From: Vitreimonas flagellata
Lineage (GTDB): Bacteria; Pseudomonadota; Alphaproteobacteria; Caulobacterales; Aquidulcibacteraceae
Direction: 5' to 3'
DNA: 64,000 nt
Assembly (NCBI RefSeq): GCF_004634425.1
Contig: NZ_SBJL01000001.1
Coordinates: 1,027,001 to 1,091,000 of the forward strand
Position numbers and translations under genes: made by a program. Positions 35,502 to 44,620 of the stretch are shown here, one piece after another. Below the pieces are notes generated by a model. The model ran no database searches. It was given only the letters and a program-made list of their open reading frames with translations, and had not been told where the DNA came from. Numbering within the stretch: the stretch's first letter is position 1; every line of letters begins with the position of its first letter.

Positions 35502-35535
35502 AACGCCTCCCAAGCTTCGGGAGGCGTTTCTTTTG
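35502..35535. terminator. Bidirectional terminator between the small membrane gene and mltG
   Basis: AACGCCTCCC / GGGAGGCGTT with a seven-base loop and TTTCTTTT following on the plus strand. It begins 38 bases after the plus-strand stop and ends 3 bases before the mltG stop. Confidence 0.85.
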
Positions 35536-35537
35536 GT

Positions 35538-36602
35538 TTAGTTTGCGCGCTCTTGCGCCAGCCGCTCGGCTTCGATCACACGCCAGCGCGCGACGTTCGC
35601 ATTGTGCTCCGCCAACGTCGACGCGAAGATGTGGCCGCCGCTGCCATCGGCGACAAAGAAGATCGCATCGCTTTGCGCCGGGTTGGCCGTCGCTTCGAGC
35701 GCCGCGCGGCCGGGATTGGAAATCGGCGTCGGCGGCAGGCCGTCGATGCGATAGGTGTTGTAGCCCGTATCGAGCGCGATCTCGCTTTGACGAATGGTGC
35801 GGCGCTGGCCTTGCGCATTGACCAAACGGCCATCAACGCAGCGATCCGGATAACGCAGGCAAACGCCGTAAATGATCGTTGGATCGGTTTCCAAACGCAT
35901 CGGCCGGCGCAAGCGATTGATGAACACGCTCGCCACCATCGGCCGCTCGGCCGCAATGCCCGTCTCGCGCTCCACGATTGACGCGAGATTTACGAGATCA
36001 GCCGGCGTCTCGAGCGGCAAATTGGGCGCACGATTGGCCCAAATTTCAGCGACCGCTTCATCATGCGCCTCGCGCATCTGCTGCAGCAACGCCGCGCGCG
36101 TCATGCCGCGCTGCACGTGATACGTATCCGGCAGGATCGACCCTTCTGGCGGCGCTTCCGGCATCTCGCCGGTCAACACATCGCTCTCTTCGAGAATGCG
36201 CATCACACCGGCGATGGTGATGCCTTCCGGAAATGTGATGGCGTGCTGCAATGCATCGCCACTCGCCATCATCTCCACGATCTCGCGCACCGAAGCGCCC
36301 GCCGGGATTTGATACTCGCCGGCTTGCAACGTGGAGCCCGCCGCGAAAATGCGATTGGCGACACGGAAAAGCAGCGGATCAGTGATGAGATTCTCGCGCT
36401 GCAGATCAGCGGCGATCGAGGCGCCCGTGGCGCCGCTCTCGACCATGAACGCCGTATCTTGCGTGGAAGGGCCAGGACGCGAAATCGCACTATAGAAGAA
36501 CGCGCCCGCGAACACCGCGCCGAGCACGACGAAGACCGCGCCCCAAAACAGGAAAGATGAGAAGCCGCCGCTCTTGCGGCGAGGCGCTGGCGCCCGTGCC
36601 AT
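35538..36602 (-). CDS. mltG: Endolytic transglycosylase MltG
   Basis: 354 residues. One N-terminal span (about 17-41), a LysM-like region (AGEYQIPAGASVREIVEMMASG) and the YceG catalytic domain with catalytic Glu in LASIVERETG, plus FINRLRRPMRLETDPTIIYG and DGLPPTPISNPGRAALEA. It cuts nascent glycan strands and sets their length. Start overlaps the fabF stop, as in many alphaproteobacteria. Confidence 0.96.
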   Translation of the reverse strand: MARAPAPRRKSGGFSSFLFWGAVFVVLGAVFAGAFFYSAISRPGPSTQDTAFMVESGATGASIAADLQRENLITDPLLFRVANRIFAAGSTLQAGEYQIPAGASVREIVEMMASGDALQHAITFPEGITIAGVMRILEESDVLTGEMPEAPPEGSILPDTYHVQRGMTRAALLQQMREAHDEAVAEIWANRAPNLPLETPADLVNLASIVERETGIAAERPMVASVFINRLRRPMRLETDPTIIYGVCLRYPDRCVDGRLVNAQGQRRTIRQSEIALDTGYNTYRIDGLPPTPISNPGRAALEATANPAQSDAIFFVADGSGGHIFASTLAEHNANVARWRVIEAERLAQERAN

Positions 36603-37882
36603 TAATCCACCGCGGTCAGGATCACAGCGGCGTTGGTGCCGCCGAACCCGAACGAGTTCGACATCGCCGCCTTCACAGGCTTCTTCTTTGCCGTGAGCGG
36701 CGTCAAATCTATGGCGGTCTCGACCGAGGGATTGTCCAAATTCAGCGTCGGCGGGATCACGCCATCGCGGATCGCCAGCGCGCAGAAGATGGTCTCGACC
36801 GCGCCGGCCGCGCCCAGCAAGTGCCCGATCGCGGACTTGGTGGACGACATCGAGAGGTTCGCCGCCGAATTGCCGAACAGACGCTCGATCGCGCGCAATT
36901 CGATCTCATCGCCCAGCGGGGTCGATGTGCCATGCGCGTTGACGTAATCGATGTCGCTCGCGCTCATGCCGGCGTTCTTCAACGCAGCGCTCATGGCGCG
37001 GAAGCCGCCGTCGCCGTCCTCGGCCGGCGCCGTGATATGATAGGCGTCGCCCGAGAGGCCATAGCCCTTCACTTCGGCGTAAATCTTCGCGCCGCGCGCC
37101 TTGGCGTGCTCGTACTCTTCGAGCACCAAGCAGCCTGCGCCCTCGCCCATGACGAAACCATCGCGGCCCTTGTCATACGGACGCGACGCCTTCTCCGGCG
37201 TGTCGTTGTATTCGGTGGACATCGCGCGCAGTGCGCAGAAACCAGCCATCGCCAGACGCGATACCGCAGCTTCAGCGCCGCCCGCGATCATCACGTCCGC
37301 ATCGCCGTAGATGATCAAACGCGCCGCATCGCCGACAGCATGAGCGCCGGTGGCGCACGCGGTGACGACCGCATGGTTCGGTCCACGGAAACCGTGGCGA
37401 ATGGAAACTTGGCCCGACGCCAAATTGATAAGCGCGCTCGGAATAAAGAACGGCGAAATCTTACGCGGGCCATCCTTCTCCAGAATGAGCGCGTTGTTGC
37501 CGATCGCTTCGATGCCGCCAATGCCCGACCCGATCAGTACGCCGGTGCGGTTCTTGGCTTCATCGTCTTGCGGCTTCCAGCCGGAATCGGCCACCGCTTC
37601 GTCAGCCGCGGCGATCGCGAACAGGATAAAATCCTCGATGCGGCGCTGCTCCTTTGGAGACAGCGTCTTGTCCGCGTCGAACGCGTGCGCATCGCCAGAG
37701 CCGCCGCCGCGTCCATCGACGCGGGGCACAACGCAAGCGATCCGGCACGGCAAATCGTCCACTTTGAAGTGTTCGATTTTGTTCGCGCCGGATTTGCCCG
37801 CGATGAGCCGCTCCCACGTCGCCGGCGCATTGCCAGCGAGCGGGGAAACAAGCCCGATCCCTGTGATGACAACGCGCCTCAT
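36602..37882 (-). CDS. fabF: Beta-ketoacyl-ACP synthase II
   Basis: 426 residues. Thiolase-fold condensing enzyme with the Cys nucleophile in VVTACATGAHAVGDA, the first His in NAHGTSTPLGDEIE and the second in KSAIGHLLGAAGAVE; the C-terminal NSFGFGGTNAAVIL is complete. It elongates acyl-ACP with malonyl-ACP. Downstream of acpP by 16 bases in the fab cluster. Confidence 0.97.
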   Translation of the reverse strand: MRRVVITGIGLVSPLAGNAPATWERLIAGKSGANKIEHFKVDDLPCRIACVVPRVDGRGGGSGDAHAFDADKTLSPKEQRRIEDFILFAIAAADEAVADSGWKPQDDEAKNRTGVLIGSGIGGIEAIGNNALILEKDGPRKISPFFIPSALINLASGQVSIRHGFRGPNHAVVTACATGAHAVGDAARLIIYGDADVMIAGGAEAAVSRLAMAGFCALRAMSTEYNDTPEKASRPYDKGRDGFVMGEGAGCLVLEEYEHAKARGAKIYAEVKGYGLSGDAYHITAPAEDGDGGFRAMSAALKNAGMSASDIDYVNAHGTSTPLGDEIELRAIERLFGNSAANLSMSSTKSAIGHLLGAAGAVETIFCALAIRDGVIPPTLNLDNPSVETAIDLTPLTAKKKPVKAAMSNSFGFGGTNAAVILTAVD

Positions 37883-37898
37883 GCGCGTACTCAGAGCC

Positions 37899-38135
37899 TC
37901 AGCCCTGCTTTTCGCTGATGAATTTCACGGCGTCGCCGACCGTCTGGATGTGCTCGGCCGCATCATCCGGGATCTCGATGCCGAATTCTTCTTCGAACGC
38001 CATGACAAGCTCGACGTTGTCCAAGCTGTCCGCGCCGAGGTCATCGATGAACGAAGCCTTCTCGACCACCTTCTCCGGCGGGGCTTCGAGATGCTTGATC
38101 ACGATCGCCTTCACGCGCTCAAAAACTTCCGACAT
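37899..38135 (-). CDS. acpP: Acyl carrier protein
   Basis: 78 residues from [16 protein letters not shown]. The phosphopantetheine attachment site is Ser37 or so in [19 protein letters not shown]; the acidic helix II is typical. The carrier of fatty-acid synthesis intermediates. Lies between fabG and fabF, 130 bases after fabG. Confidence 0.97.
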   Translation of the reverse strand: MSEVFERVKAIVIKHLEAPPEKVVEKASFIDDLGADSLDNVELVMAFEEEFGIEIPDDAAEHIQTVGDAVKFISEKQG

Positions 38136-38264
38136 GCACGCCTCGCCTTGAAGATTGGGCTGAATAATCATTCACGTTCCGAAGAACGCTTGTGAGCGGC
38201 CTTTTGACCACACGCGGCCCGCCACGCAAGCCTTTTTCTCTCTTTCGGCGCCCTTGAAGGCGCC

Positions 38265-39005
38265 TCAGATCATCGCCATGCCGCCGTTTACGTGGAGCGT
38301 CTGGCCCGTCATGTAGCCGGCCTCGTCGCTGGCCAGATAAACCGCAGCCGCCGCTACATCAGACCCTTCGCCCAGCCGGCCGGCGGGGATTTTGCCCAAA
38401 AGCGCGGATTTTTGCGCTTCGTTGAGCACGTCCGTCATCGGCGAGCTGATGAAGCCTGGCGCGATGCAATTGGCGGTGACGTTGCGGCTGGCGACTTCGG
38501 CGGCCAACGCCTTGGTGAAGCCGATCATGCCCGCTTTGGACGCCGCATAATTCGCCTGTCCGGGGTTTCCGGTGACGCCCACAACCGAAGTGATGCCGAT
38601 GATCCGGCCCCAACGGTTCTTCATCATATTGCGCAGCGCCGCGCGCGAGAGCCGGAAATAGCTCTCCAGATTGATCTTCAGAACGTTCTGAAAATCGTCG
38701 TCCTTCATGCGCAGCAGAAGACCGTCCTTGGTGATGCCGGCATTGGCCACCAGAATGTCCAAACGCCCACCCAGTGCGGTCTCCGCTTGCCCGATGAGCG
38801 CGTCCACCGCAGCCGGATCGGAGAGATTGCACGGCGTGATCACGTGATCGCCGCCGAGCTCCGCCTTCACCTTCTCCAGCGCTTCCACGCGCGTGCCCGA
38901 GAGCGCGACCTTCGCGCCGCTCTGCGCCAATGCCTTGGCGATCGCCCCGCCAATGCCGCCCGAAGCGCCCGTCACGAGCGCGGTCTTTCCGCTGAGATTA
39001 AACAT
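38265..39005 (-). CDS. fabG: 3-oxoacyl-ACP reductase
   Basis: 246 residues from MFNLSGKTALVTGASGGIGG (NADPH-binding TGxxxGIG). The catalytic Ser is in GITSVVGVTGNPGQ and Tyr/Lys in ANYAASKAGMIGF; the family end NGGMAMI is present. It reduces beta-ketoacyl-ACP. In order fabD-(DUF1697)-fabG-acpP-fabF. Confidence 0.97.
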   Translation of the reverse strand: MFNLSGKTALVTGASGGIGGAIAKALAQSGAKVALSGTRVEALEKVKAELGGDHVITPCNLSDPAAVDALIGQAETALGGRLDILVANAGITKDGLLLRMKDDDFQNVLKINLESYFRLSRAALRNMMKNRWGRIIGITSVVGVTGNPGQANYAASKAGMIGFTKALAAEVASRNVTANCIAPGFISSPMTDVLNEAQKSALLGKIPAGRLGEGSDVAAAAVYLASDEAGYMTGQTLHVNGGMAMI

Positions 39006-39028
39006 GAAACCCTCTTCTAGCCGGTCCC

Positions 39029-39544
39029 TTATGCCGCGCGCGCCGCCGCCGCAAGTTTGGTGACCGTGTTCCAATTCCGCGACGTGGCCAGCTGAGGAGT
39101 CTTCAGCTTGGATGGACCTTGGCCCTGTGGAAACTTGATGTAGAGGCAATTCTCGCCCTGCACCCATTCCTCGCCGGTCAGCGCCGTCTTCCCCATCGCC
39201 TCAAGCTCCGCCGCCGACGCCGCCTTGCGCATGAAGGCGACGACCATGAATTGCGGCGTAGAACGCGTGAACGGCGCGAATGGATTGGCGTCGATCACCG
39301 CCTCCAGCTGATCGGCGTCGCGCACGTGCGCATCCGTCGCCAGACCGAGCCCATCGAGGATCACCCGTTCGAGCTTCGACTCCAGCTTCGCACCCTCGAG
39401 CTTAGCATCGAGCACGACATTGCCGCTCGCCAGCAGCGTGCGCACATTGATAAAGCCCGCCGCCTCAAGCACCTCGCGCAATTCCGCCATCACCACTTGG
39501 CGCTTGCCTAAGTTCACGCCGCGCAGGAGCGCAACCTGGCGCAT
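39029..39544 (-). CDS. DUF1697-family protein
   Basis: 171 residues, ATG overlapping the fabD stop (ATGA). The DUF1697 pattern is clear: ALLRGVNLGKRQVVMAELREVLEAAGFINVRTLLASGNVVL at the start, MVVAFMRKAAS in the middle, and ATSRNWNTVTKL near the end. The function is unknown. Its insertion between fabD and fabG is unusual for this conserved pair and may be a lineage mark. Confidence 0.9.
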   Translation of the reverse strand: MRQVALLRGVNLGKRQVVMAELREVLEAAGFINVRTLLASGNVVLDAKLEGAKLESKLERVILDGLGLATDAHVRDADQLEAVIDANPFAPFTRSTPQFMVVAFMRKAASAAELEAMGKTALTGEEWVQGENCLYIKFPQGQGPSKLKTPQLATSRNWNTVTKLAAAARAA

Positions 39545-40485
39545 CAAACGCTCTTCGCGAACGCTTCCAAATCAGCGGGCTCATTCAGCGCCAGAGTCTC
39601 CGCATCCGGCGCATTGCGCTTCACCATGCCGGACAGCTGCTTACCCGCGCCAACTTCGATGAAGCGCGCGACACTGCCTTCTGTCGCCATCCATTCGATG
39701 CTCTCGCGCCAGCGCACGCGGCCGGTCACTTGCTCCACAAGCAGCTTGCGGATCGTCGTCGGCTCATTCACTGGGCGCGCCGTGACGTTCGCCACTACAG
39801 GCGCGGCTAACGGGGCGATCGAGGCGCCAGCCAGAGCTTCCGCCATCGCGTCGGCCGCGGGCTGCATCAGCGGCGAGTGAAACGGCGCCGACACGTTGAG
39901 CGCAATCGCGCGCGCGCCTTTTTCCTTCGCGTAGGCCAAAGCCGCGTCGATGCCCGCCTTCGAGCCGGAGATCACGACATTGCCGACGTTATTGTCGTTG
40001 GCGACAACGCACGGCCCCGCTTCCGCGCCCTTCGCCGCGATCTCTTCGGCCAACGCGACATCGACCTTGCCGATCAACGCCGCCATCGCGCCTTCACCGA
40101 CCGGCACCGCCGCTTGCATCGCGTTGCCGCGCGTGCGTAGCAGCCGCGCGGCATCCGTCACTGACAAAGCGCCAGCAGCCGCGAGTGCTGAATATTCGCC
40201 GAGCGAATGGCCCGCCACGAACGCGGCCTTGCCAGCGCCCACGCCAAACTCGCGATCGAGCACGCGCATCGCCGCCAAGCTCACCGCCATCAGCGCCGGC
40301 TGGGCATTGGCGGTCAGCGTCAGATCGTCAGCCGGGCCCTCGAAGATCAGCTTCGACAGCTTCTCGCCCAGCGCCTCGTCGACCTCCTGAAACACCTCGC
40401 GCGCGGCGCCGAATGCGTCGTGAAGAGACTTGCCCATGCCGGGCGCCTGGCTCCCCTGACCGGGGAAAATAAAGGAAATGCTCAT
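39544..40485 (-). CDS. fabD: Malonyl-CoA:ACP transacylase
   Basis: 313 residues. FIFPGQGSQAPGMG at the N-terminus, the Ser nucleophile in AGHSLGEYSALAAAGALS, and the catalytic His in SAPFHSPLMQPAAD. It loads malonyl onto ACP for fatty-acid elongation. First gene of the fab cluster. Confidence 0.97.
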   Translation of the reverse strand: MSISFIFPGQGSQAPGMGKSLHDAFGAAREVFQEVDEALGEKLSKLIFEGPADDLTLTANAQPALMAVSLAAMRVLDREFGVGAGKAAFVAGHSLGEYSALAAAGALSVTDAARLLRTRGNAMQAAVPVGEGAMAALIGKVDVALAEEIAAKGAEAGPCVVANDNNVGNVVISGSKAGIDAALAYAKEKGARAIALNVSAPFHSPLMQPAADAMAEALAGASIAPLAAPVVANVTARPVNEPTTIRKLLVEQVTGRVRWRESIEWMATEGSVARFIEVGAGKQLSGMVKRNAPDAETLALNEPADLEAFAKSV

Positions 40486-40496
40486 GGGGCGGCGGC

Positions 40497-40955
40497 TTAT
40501 CGCCTTGGCTGAGCCGGAGCAACGTGCGCGGCCAACTCCGCTGGAAAATTCAGCCTAAGACAGATGCTCATCGCTTCGGTTGAGGCGCCCGAGACGAGCA
40601 CCGGCGCGACTTCAAAACGCCCCGCCAAATTCAGCGCCGCCTGGTCGAACCCGCGTCCCTGCGGCGTCTCACGAGACACGGCGCAGGAGAGCCCAAAATC
40701 CTCTCGAACACGGCAGGCAAGCTCAACCGCGCCGTCAATTGGCTCGGCCAACGCCTCGTGTGGGTATTGTTCGACGAACTGCCCATTATGCGGCCGACGT
40801 ATCCAGACCAGCCCCGAGACTTGCTCGCGATCAGCGCATGCGACCGGATCCATGAGGTCAGCAGTGCTGGGCAATGGCGTTGGTTTATCAATCGCCCGCG
40901 CTGGCGGCGCGAAAGTGATGAACGCAACGAGCAGAGCCAGTACCGCCATACGCAT
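40497..40955 (-). CDS. Secreted protein with a TonB-C-like domain
   Basis: 152 residues. The signal peptide is MAVLALLVAFITFAPPARA. The C-terminal part, AVELACRVREDFGLSCAVSRETPQGRGFDQAALNLAGRFEVAP, follows the TonB C-terminal pattern (C-rich variant common in Caulobacterales) but there is no membrane anchor or Pro-rich spacer. It is probably a free periplasmic protein. It stands 11 bases upstream of fabD on the same strand. Confidence 0.72.
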   Translation of the reverse strand: MRMAVLALLVAFITFAPPARAIDKPTPLPSTADLMDPVACADREQVSGLVWIRRPHNGQFVEQYPHEALAEPIDGAVELACRVREDFGLSCAVSRETPQGRGFDQAALNLAGRFEVAPVLVSGASTEAMSICLRLNFPAELAAHVAPAQPRR

Positions 40956-41167
40956 TCAATGGCTGCTAAGGCAGCGAAATCCCCCGCACAAGCGGTCCCG
41001 CACCAATCCCAACCCCAAATCCCCAGCCATCCCCTTGCTTCCGGGGCCGAAATGCGTATTTTCCGCGCCTTCGATCCGCGGCCCCAGGAGCATCCGCTAC
41101 CTGGGGTCCATCGTTTTGGCCGGTTCTTCCCCGGTCCGAGCGCCGCGGGTCTCCGGAAGAGGACAAT
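40956..41167 (+). promoter_or_regulatory. Leader region of the rpsF-rpsR-rplI operon
   Basis: 212 bases between divergent genes. Several GC-rich inverted stretches occur (CCGG words flanking GAGCGCCGCGGG near 41120-41158), which could fold into the S6:S18-binding leader known in many bacteria; this is only a suggestion. A ribosome site GGAAGAGGA precedes the rpsF ATG. No clear -10/-35 was picked. Confidence 0.35.
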
Positions 41168-41569
41168 ATGGCTTATTACGAACACGTGCTTATCGCGCGG
41201 CCGGAAATCTCGCCGCAGCAGGTCGACACCATCGTCGAAGAAATCACCAATACGATCAAGGAATTGGGCGGCACGACCACCAAGACCGAGTATTGGGGCC
41301 TGCGCAACCTGACTTACCGCATCCGCAAGAACCGCAAGGGCCACTACGCCCTCATCAATATCGACGCCCCGGCCCCGGCCGTGCACGAGCTTGAGCGGCG
41401 CCTGCGCATCAACGAAGACATCATGCGCTTCAAGACCATCCGCGTCGAGGAACTCGACGAAGAGCCCTCTCCGATCCTGGCCCGCCGGGACCGTGAAGAG
41501 CGTCGCCGTTCGCGCCGTGAAGGCCGCGACGGTGAGGATGGTGGTGAGTTTGAAGGCGGGGAGGACTAA
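41168..41569 (+). CDS. rpsF: 30S ribosomal protein S6
   Basis: 133 residues. [24 protein letters not shown] at the start, then [29 protein letters not shown] and [16 protein letters not shown], are diagnostic. A charged tail of about 30 residues ([21 protein letters not shown]) is an alphaproteobacterial extension. Followed by rpsR after three bases. Confidence 0.98.
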   Translation: MAYYEHVLIARPEISPQQVDTIVEEITNTIKELGGTTTKTEYWGLRNLTYRIRKNRKGHYALINIDAPAPAVHELERRLRINEDIMRFKTIRVEELDEEPSPILARRDREERRRSRREGRDGEDGGEFEGGED

Positions 41570-41572
41570 TCC

Positions 41573-41851
41573 ATGGCTGCTAAAGCTGCAAAAGGCGCCC
41601 CGAAGTTCAACATCTCGAACATTCCGGCCCGCCGCCCGTTCGGCCGTCGGCGTAAGGTTTGCCCGTTCTCGGGCAACGCATCGCCGAAGATCGACTACAA
41701 GGACGTGAAGCTGCTCCAACGCTACATCAGCGAAAAGGGCAAGATCGTCCCGGCGCGTATCACCGCCGTTTCCGCCAAGAAGCAACGCGAACTCGCGCGC
41801 GCCATTAAGCTGGCTCGTGAACTCGCGCTTCTGCCGTTCGCCGTTCAGTAA
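41573..41851 (+). CDS. rpsR: 30S ribosomal protein S18
   Basis: 92 residues. The core [65 protein letters not shown] is complete, with the S18 [11 protein letters not shown] motif. Pairs with S6 in the small subunit platform. Confidence 0.98.
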   Translation: MAAKAAKGAPKFNISNIPARRPFGRRRKVCPFSGNASPKIDYKDVKLLQRYISEKGKIVPARITAVSAKKQRELARAIKLARELALLPFAVQ

Positions 41852-41863
41852 GGAGGCAAGCCC

Positions 41864-42445
41864 ATGCAAGTCATCCTGCTCGAACGCGTCGAGAATCTCG
41901 GCGTCATTGGCGACGAAGTGAAGGTGCGCGACGGCTTCGCCCGCAACTTCCTTCTCCCGCAAAAGAAGGCGCTACGCGCCACCGACGCGAACCGCAAGGT
42001 TTTCGAAGGCCGCCGCGCCGAACTCGAAGCCAAGAACGCCGAAGCCAAGGCCGCCGCCGAAAAGGCGTCCAAGAAGATCGATGGCGAAAGCTACGTGCTC
42101 ATCCGCCAAGCGGGTGAAGCTGGTCAGCTTTACGGCTCGGTCTCGTCGCGCGACATCGCCGACGAAATCGCCAAGGCCGGCGGCAAGATCGATCGCAACG
42201 CGGTCGTTCTCGACAAGCCGATCAAGACGGTTGGCGTCTATGACGTGCGCGTCCGCCTCCACGCGGAAGTGTACGCGACGGTGAAGGCCAACGTGGCGCG
42301 CTCGGCTGACGAAGCTGAACGCCAAGCCAAGGGCGAGAACGTCATCACGGCCGCCGCCGAAGCGCAACGCGCTGACGCGGAAGCTGCGGCGAAGGAACTC
42401 GCGGCCAACTCGATCACCAACGATCCGAGCGCCCGCGCCGAATAA
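41864..42445 (+). CDS. rplI: 50S ribosomal protein L9
   Basis: 193 residues. The N-terminal domain [40 protein letters not shown] is canonical; the long connecting helix and C-terminal domain ([48 protein letters not shown]) follow. The tail of about 40 residues is longer than in E. coli, as in other alphaproteobacteria. Last gene of the operon, followed by a terminator. Confidence 0.98.
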   Translation: MQVILLERVENLGVIGDEVKVRDGFARNFLLPQKKALRATDANRKVFEGRRAELEAKNAEAKAAAEKASKKIDGESYVLIRQAGEAGQLYGSVSSRDIADEIAKAGGKIDRNAVVLDKPIKTVGVYDVRVRLHAEVYATVKANVARSADEAERQAKGENVITAAAEAQRADAEAAAKELAANSITNDPSARAE

Positions 42446-42468
42446 GCGCGATCAGGCATCCAAACGCG

Positions 42469-42506
42469 AAGGCCCGTGCATCCAGCGATGCGCGGGCCTT
42501 TTCTTT
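42469..42506 (+). terminator. Terminator after rplI
   Basis: The 14-base arms AAGGCCCGTGCATC / GATGCGCGGGCCTT with a four-base loop are followed by TTCTTTT. It begins 23 bases after the rplI stop. Confidence 0.9.
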
Positions 42507-42560
42507 TGGCCCAGCGTCTGCGCGCGTCTAAGATCGCGCCAAACCATCCGAGGGGACCTC

Positions 42561-44480
42561 ATGATCAACCGACGCACCCTGCTCGCCGGCACAGCCGCCA
42601 CGTTCGCCGCCGCCTGCGCCAGCACCGGCGGCAATAGCGCGCTGCCGCATCAAACCTATTCCGCGCAGGCCTTCTTCCAGACAACGTCCTACGCTCAAGC
42701 CGCCCCCGCCGGCTTCGCCTTCTCGCCGGACGGGCGCCGCATCCTGATCGCCAACGATTCAAGCGGCGTCTTCAATGCCTATTCGCTGTCGATCGAAGGC
42801 GGCGCACCGCAGCAGCTCACCCAATCGGCCGACAACGCCACGTTCGCGATCTCGTATTTCCCGAATGACGAGCGCATCCTCGTCAGCGCCGACCAAGGCG
42901 GCAACGAACTCAATCACGTCTATGTGCGTGAGCGCGACGGCACGCTGCGCGATCTGACGCCGGGCGAAAACGTCAAAGCCGATTTCCTGGCCTGGCGCGC
43001 GGACGGTAATGCGTTCTGGATCACGTCGAACGCGCGCAACCCGCAAGTGTTCGATCTCTACGAATACGACGCGACCACGTACGCAAGCCAGCTTGTCTAT
43101 CAAAACCCAGGCATGGAAATCGCCGACATCACGCGCAACGGCCGCTGGCTGGCGCTCGTACGCCCGCGCACCAGCGCCGACAGCGATGTCTTCCTGGTCA
43201 ATCTGCACGCGCGCGATATGCGCGAGCCACGCCTCATCACTGAGCATACCGGCAACATCTCTTACGGCGTCTATGAATTCACACCCGATGGTTCAGCGCT
43301 GATCTACGGCACGGACGAGCACGGCGAGTACAATCAAGCCTGGCGTTACGATCTCGCCACCGCCGAGAAAACGCCTTTGATCCAGGCCGAATGGGACGTG
43401 ATGTTCGTCGTCCATTCGCCGAGCGGCCGCTATCGCGTGTCCGCCATCAACGCGGACGCCTCAACGGAAGTGACGATCCTCGACACGCGCAGCAACCAAG
43501 CCGTGCGTCTCAGCGGCGTGCCAGCGGGCGATCTGGGCGGCGTGCGATTCAACCGCGACGAAACCCGCCTCGCCTTCACCGTCGCCTCTGACACCTCGCC
43601 GTCGGACGTCTTCACGGCGCCGCTCAACACCGGCGTCGCCACGCGCCTCACCCACGCGCTCAATCCGGCGATCAACGAAGATCTGCTCGTTGAAGCGACG
43701 GTCCAGCGCTATCCGAGCTTCGACGGCCTTCAAATCCCCGGCATTCTCTATCGCCCGCGCACGGCCAGCGCATCAAACCGCGCGCCCGCGATCGTACTGG
43801 TGCACGGCGGCCCAGGCGGACAAAGCCGTCGCGGTTATTCGGCGATGATCCAGCATCTCGTGAACCACGGCTACGCTGTGTTCGCGGCCAACAATCGCGG
43901 CTCGTCGGGCTACGGCAAAACCTTCTTCCATCTCGACGATCGCCGTCACGGCGAAGTCGATCTCGACGACATCGTCTATGCCCGCCGTTATCTCGAAACC
44001 CTCGATTGGGTGGATGGCGAACGCATCGGCATCATGGGCGGCTCGTACGGCGGCTACATGGTCGCGGCGGCGCTCGCCTTCCGCCCGGACGCGTTCGATG
44101 TCGGCGTTAACATTTTCGGCGTCACCAATTGGGAGCGCACGCTCAACTCAATCCCGCCGTGGTGGGCGAGCTTCCGCGAAGCCCTCTATGACGAAATGGG
44201 CGATCCGGCGACGGACGCCGAACGCCACCGCCGCATCTCGCCGCTCTTCCACGCGCAGAACATTCGGAAGCCCTTGCTCGTCGTGCAAGGCGCGAACGAT
44301 CCGCGCGTGTTGCAAGTGGAGAGCGACGAACTGGTCGCCGCCGTGCGCGCCAACAACGTGCCGGTCGAATACGTGCTCTTCCCCGACGAAGGCCACGGCT
44401 TCCTCCGCAAAGAAAACCGCATCACCGCCCAAGAGGCGTATCTGCGCTTCCTGGATCAATATCTCCGCAGCCGGTCGTAA
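42561..44480 (+). CDS. S9-family (prolyl-oligopeptidase-type) exported peptidase
   Basis: 639 residues. An Arg-Arg signal (NRRTLLAGTAATFAAAC) ends in a lipobox-like AAAC, so it may be a Tat-exported lipoprotein. A beta-propeller follows (about 50-370, repeats such as FSPDGRRILI). The alpha/beta hydrolase domain has the nucleophile Ser495 in GGSYGG, Asp in GANDPRV and His in DEGHGFL. The HGGPGGQSRRGYS oxyanion region is conserved. It degrades peptides in the periplasm. Confidence 0.93.
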   Translation: MINRRTLLAGTAATFAAACASTGGNSALPHQTYSAQAFFQTTSYAQAAPAGFAFSPDGRRILIANDSSGVFNAYSLSIEGGAPQQLTQSADNATFAISYFPNDERILVSADQGGNELNHVYVRERDGTLRDLTPGENVKADFLAWRADGNAFWITSNARNPQVFDLYEYDATTYASQLVYQNPGMEIADITRNGRWLALVRPRTSADSDVFLVNLHARDMREPRLITEHTGNISYGVYEFTPDGSALIYGTDEHGEYNQAWRYDLATAEKTPLIQAEWDVMFVVHSPSGRYRVSAINADASTEVTILDTRSNQAVRLSGVPAGDLGGVRFNRDETRLAFTVASDTSPSDVFTAPLNTGVATRLTHALNPAINEDLLVEATVQRYPSFDGLQIPGILYRPRTASASNRAPAIVLVHGGPGGQSRRGYSAMIQHLVNHGYAVFAANNRGSSGYGKTFFHLDDRRHGEVDLDDIVYARRYLETLDWVDGERIGIMGGSYGGYMVAAALAFRPDAFDVGVNIFGVTNWERTLNSIPPWWASFREALYDEMGDPATDAERHRRISPLFHAQNIRKPLLVVQGANDPRVLQVESDELVAAVRANNVPVEYVLFPDEGHGFLRKENRITAQEAYLRFLDQYLRSRS

Positions 44481-44490
44481 GCTCAGAACC

Positions 44491-44512
44491 TCCCCCGCCC
44501 GCGGGGGAGGAT
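44491..44512 (+). terminator. Hairpin after the S9 peptidase gene
   Basis: Perfect 10-base arms CCTCCCCCGC / GCGGGGGAGG with a two-base loop lie 10 bases after the stop. No strong T run follows. Confidence 0.6.
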
Positions 44513-44620
44513 TCTCCGTTCCGCGTCAACAACAAAAATAAGTGCACGACTCAGCAAAAGCACGCGTCAAGGTTTCGGGCCGTCAACGATTGGCGGCCCG
44601 AATCGGCGCAAGATGCGGCC

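Noticed and set aside
40631-41962. 443-codon minus-strand frame over rpsF-rpsR
   Set aside because: It covers three confidently identified genes on the opposite strand and has no recognisable domain.
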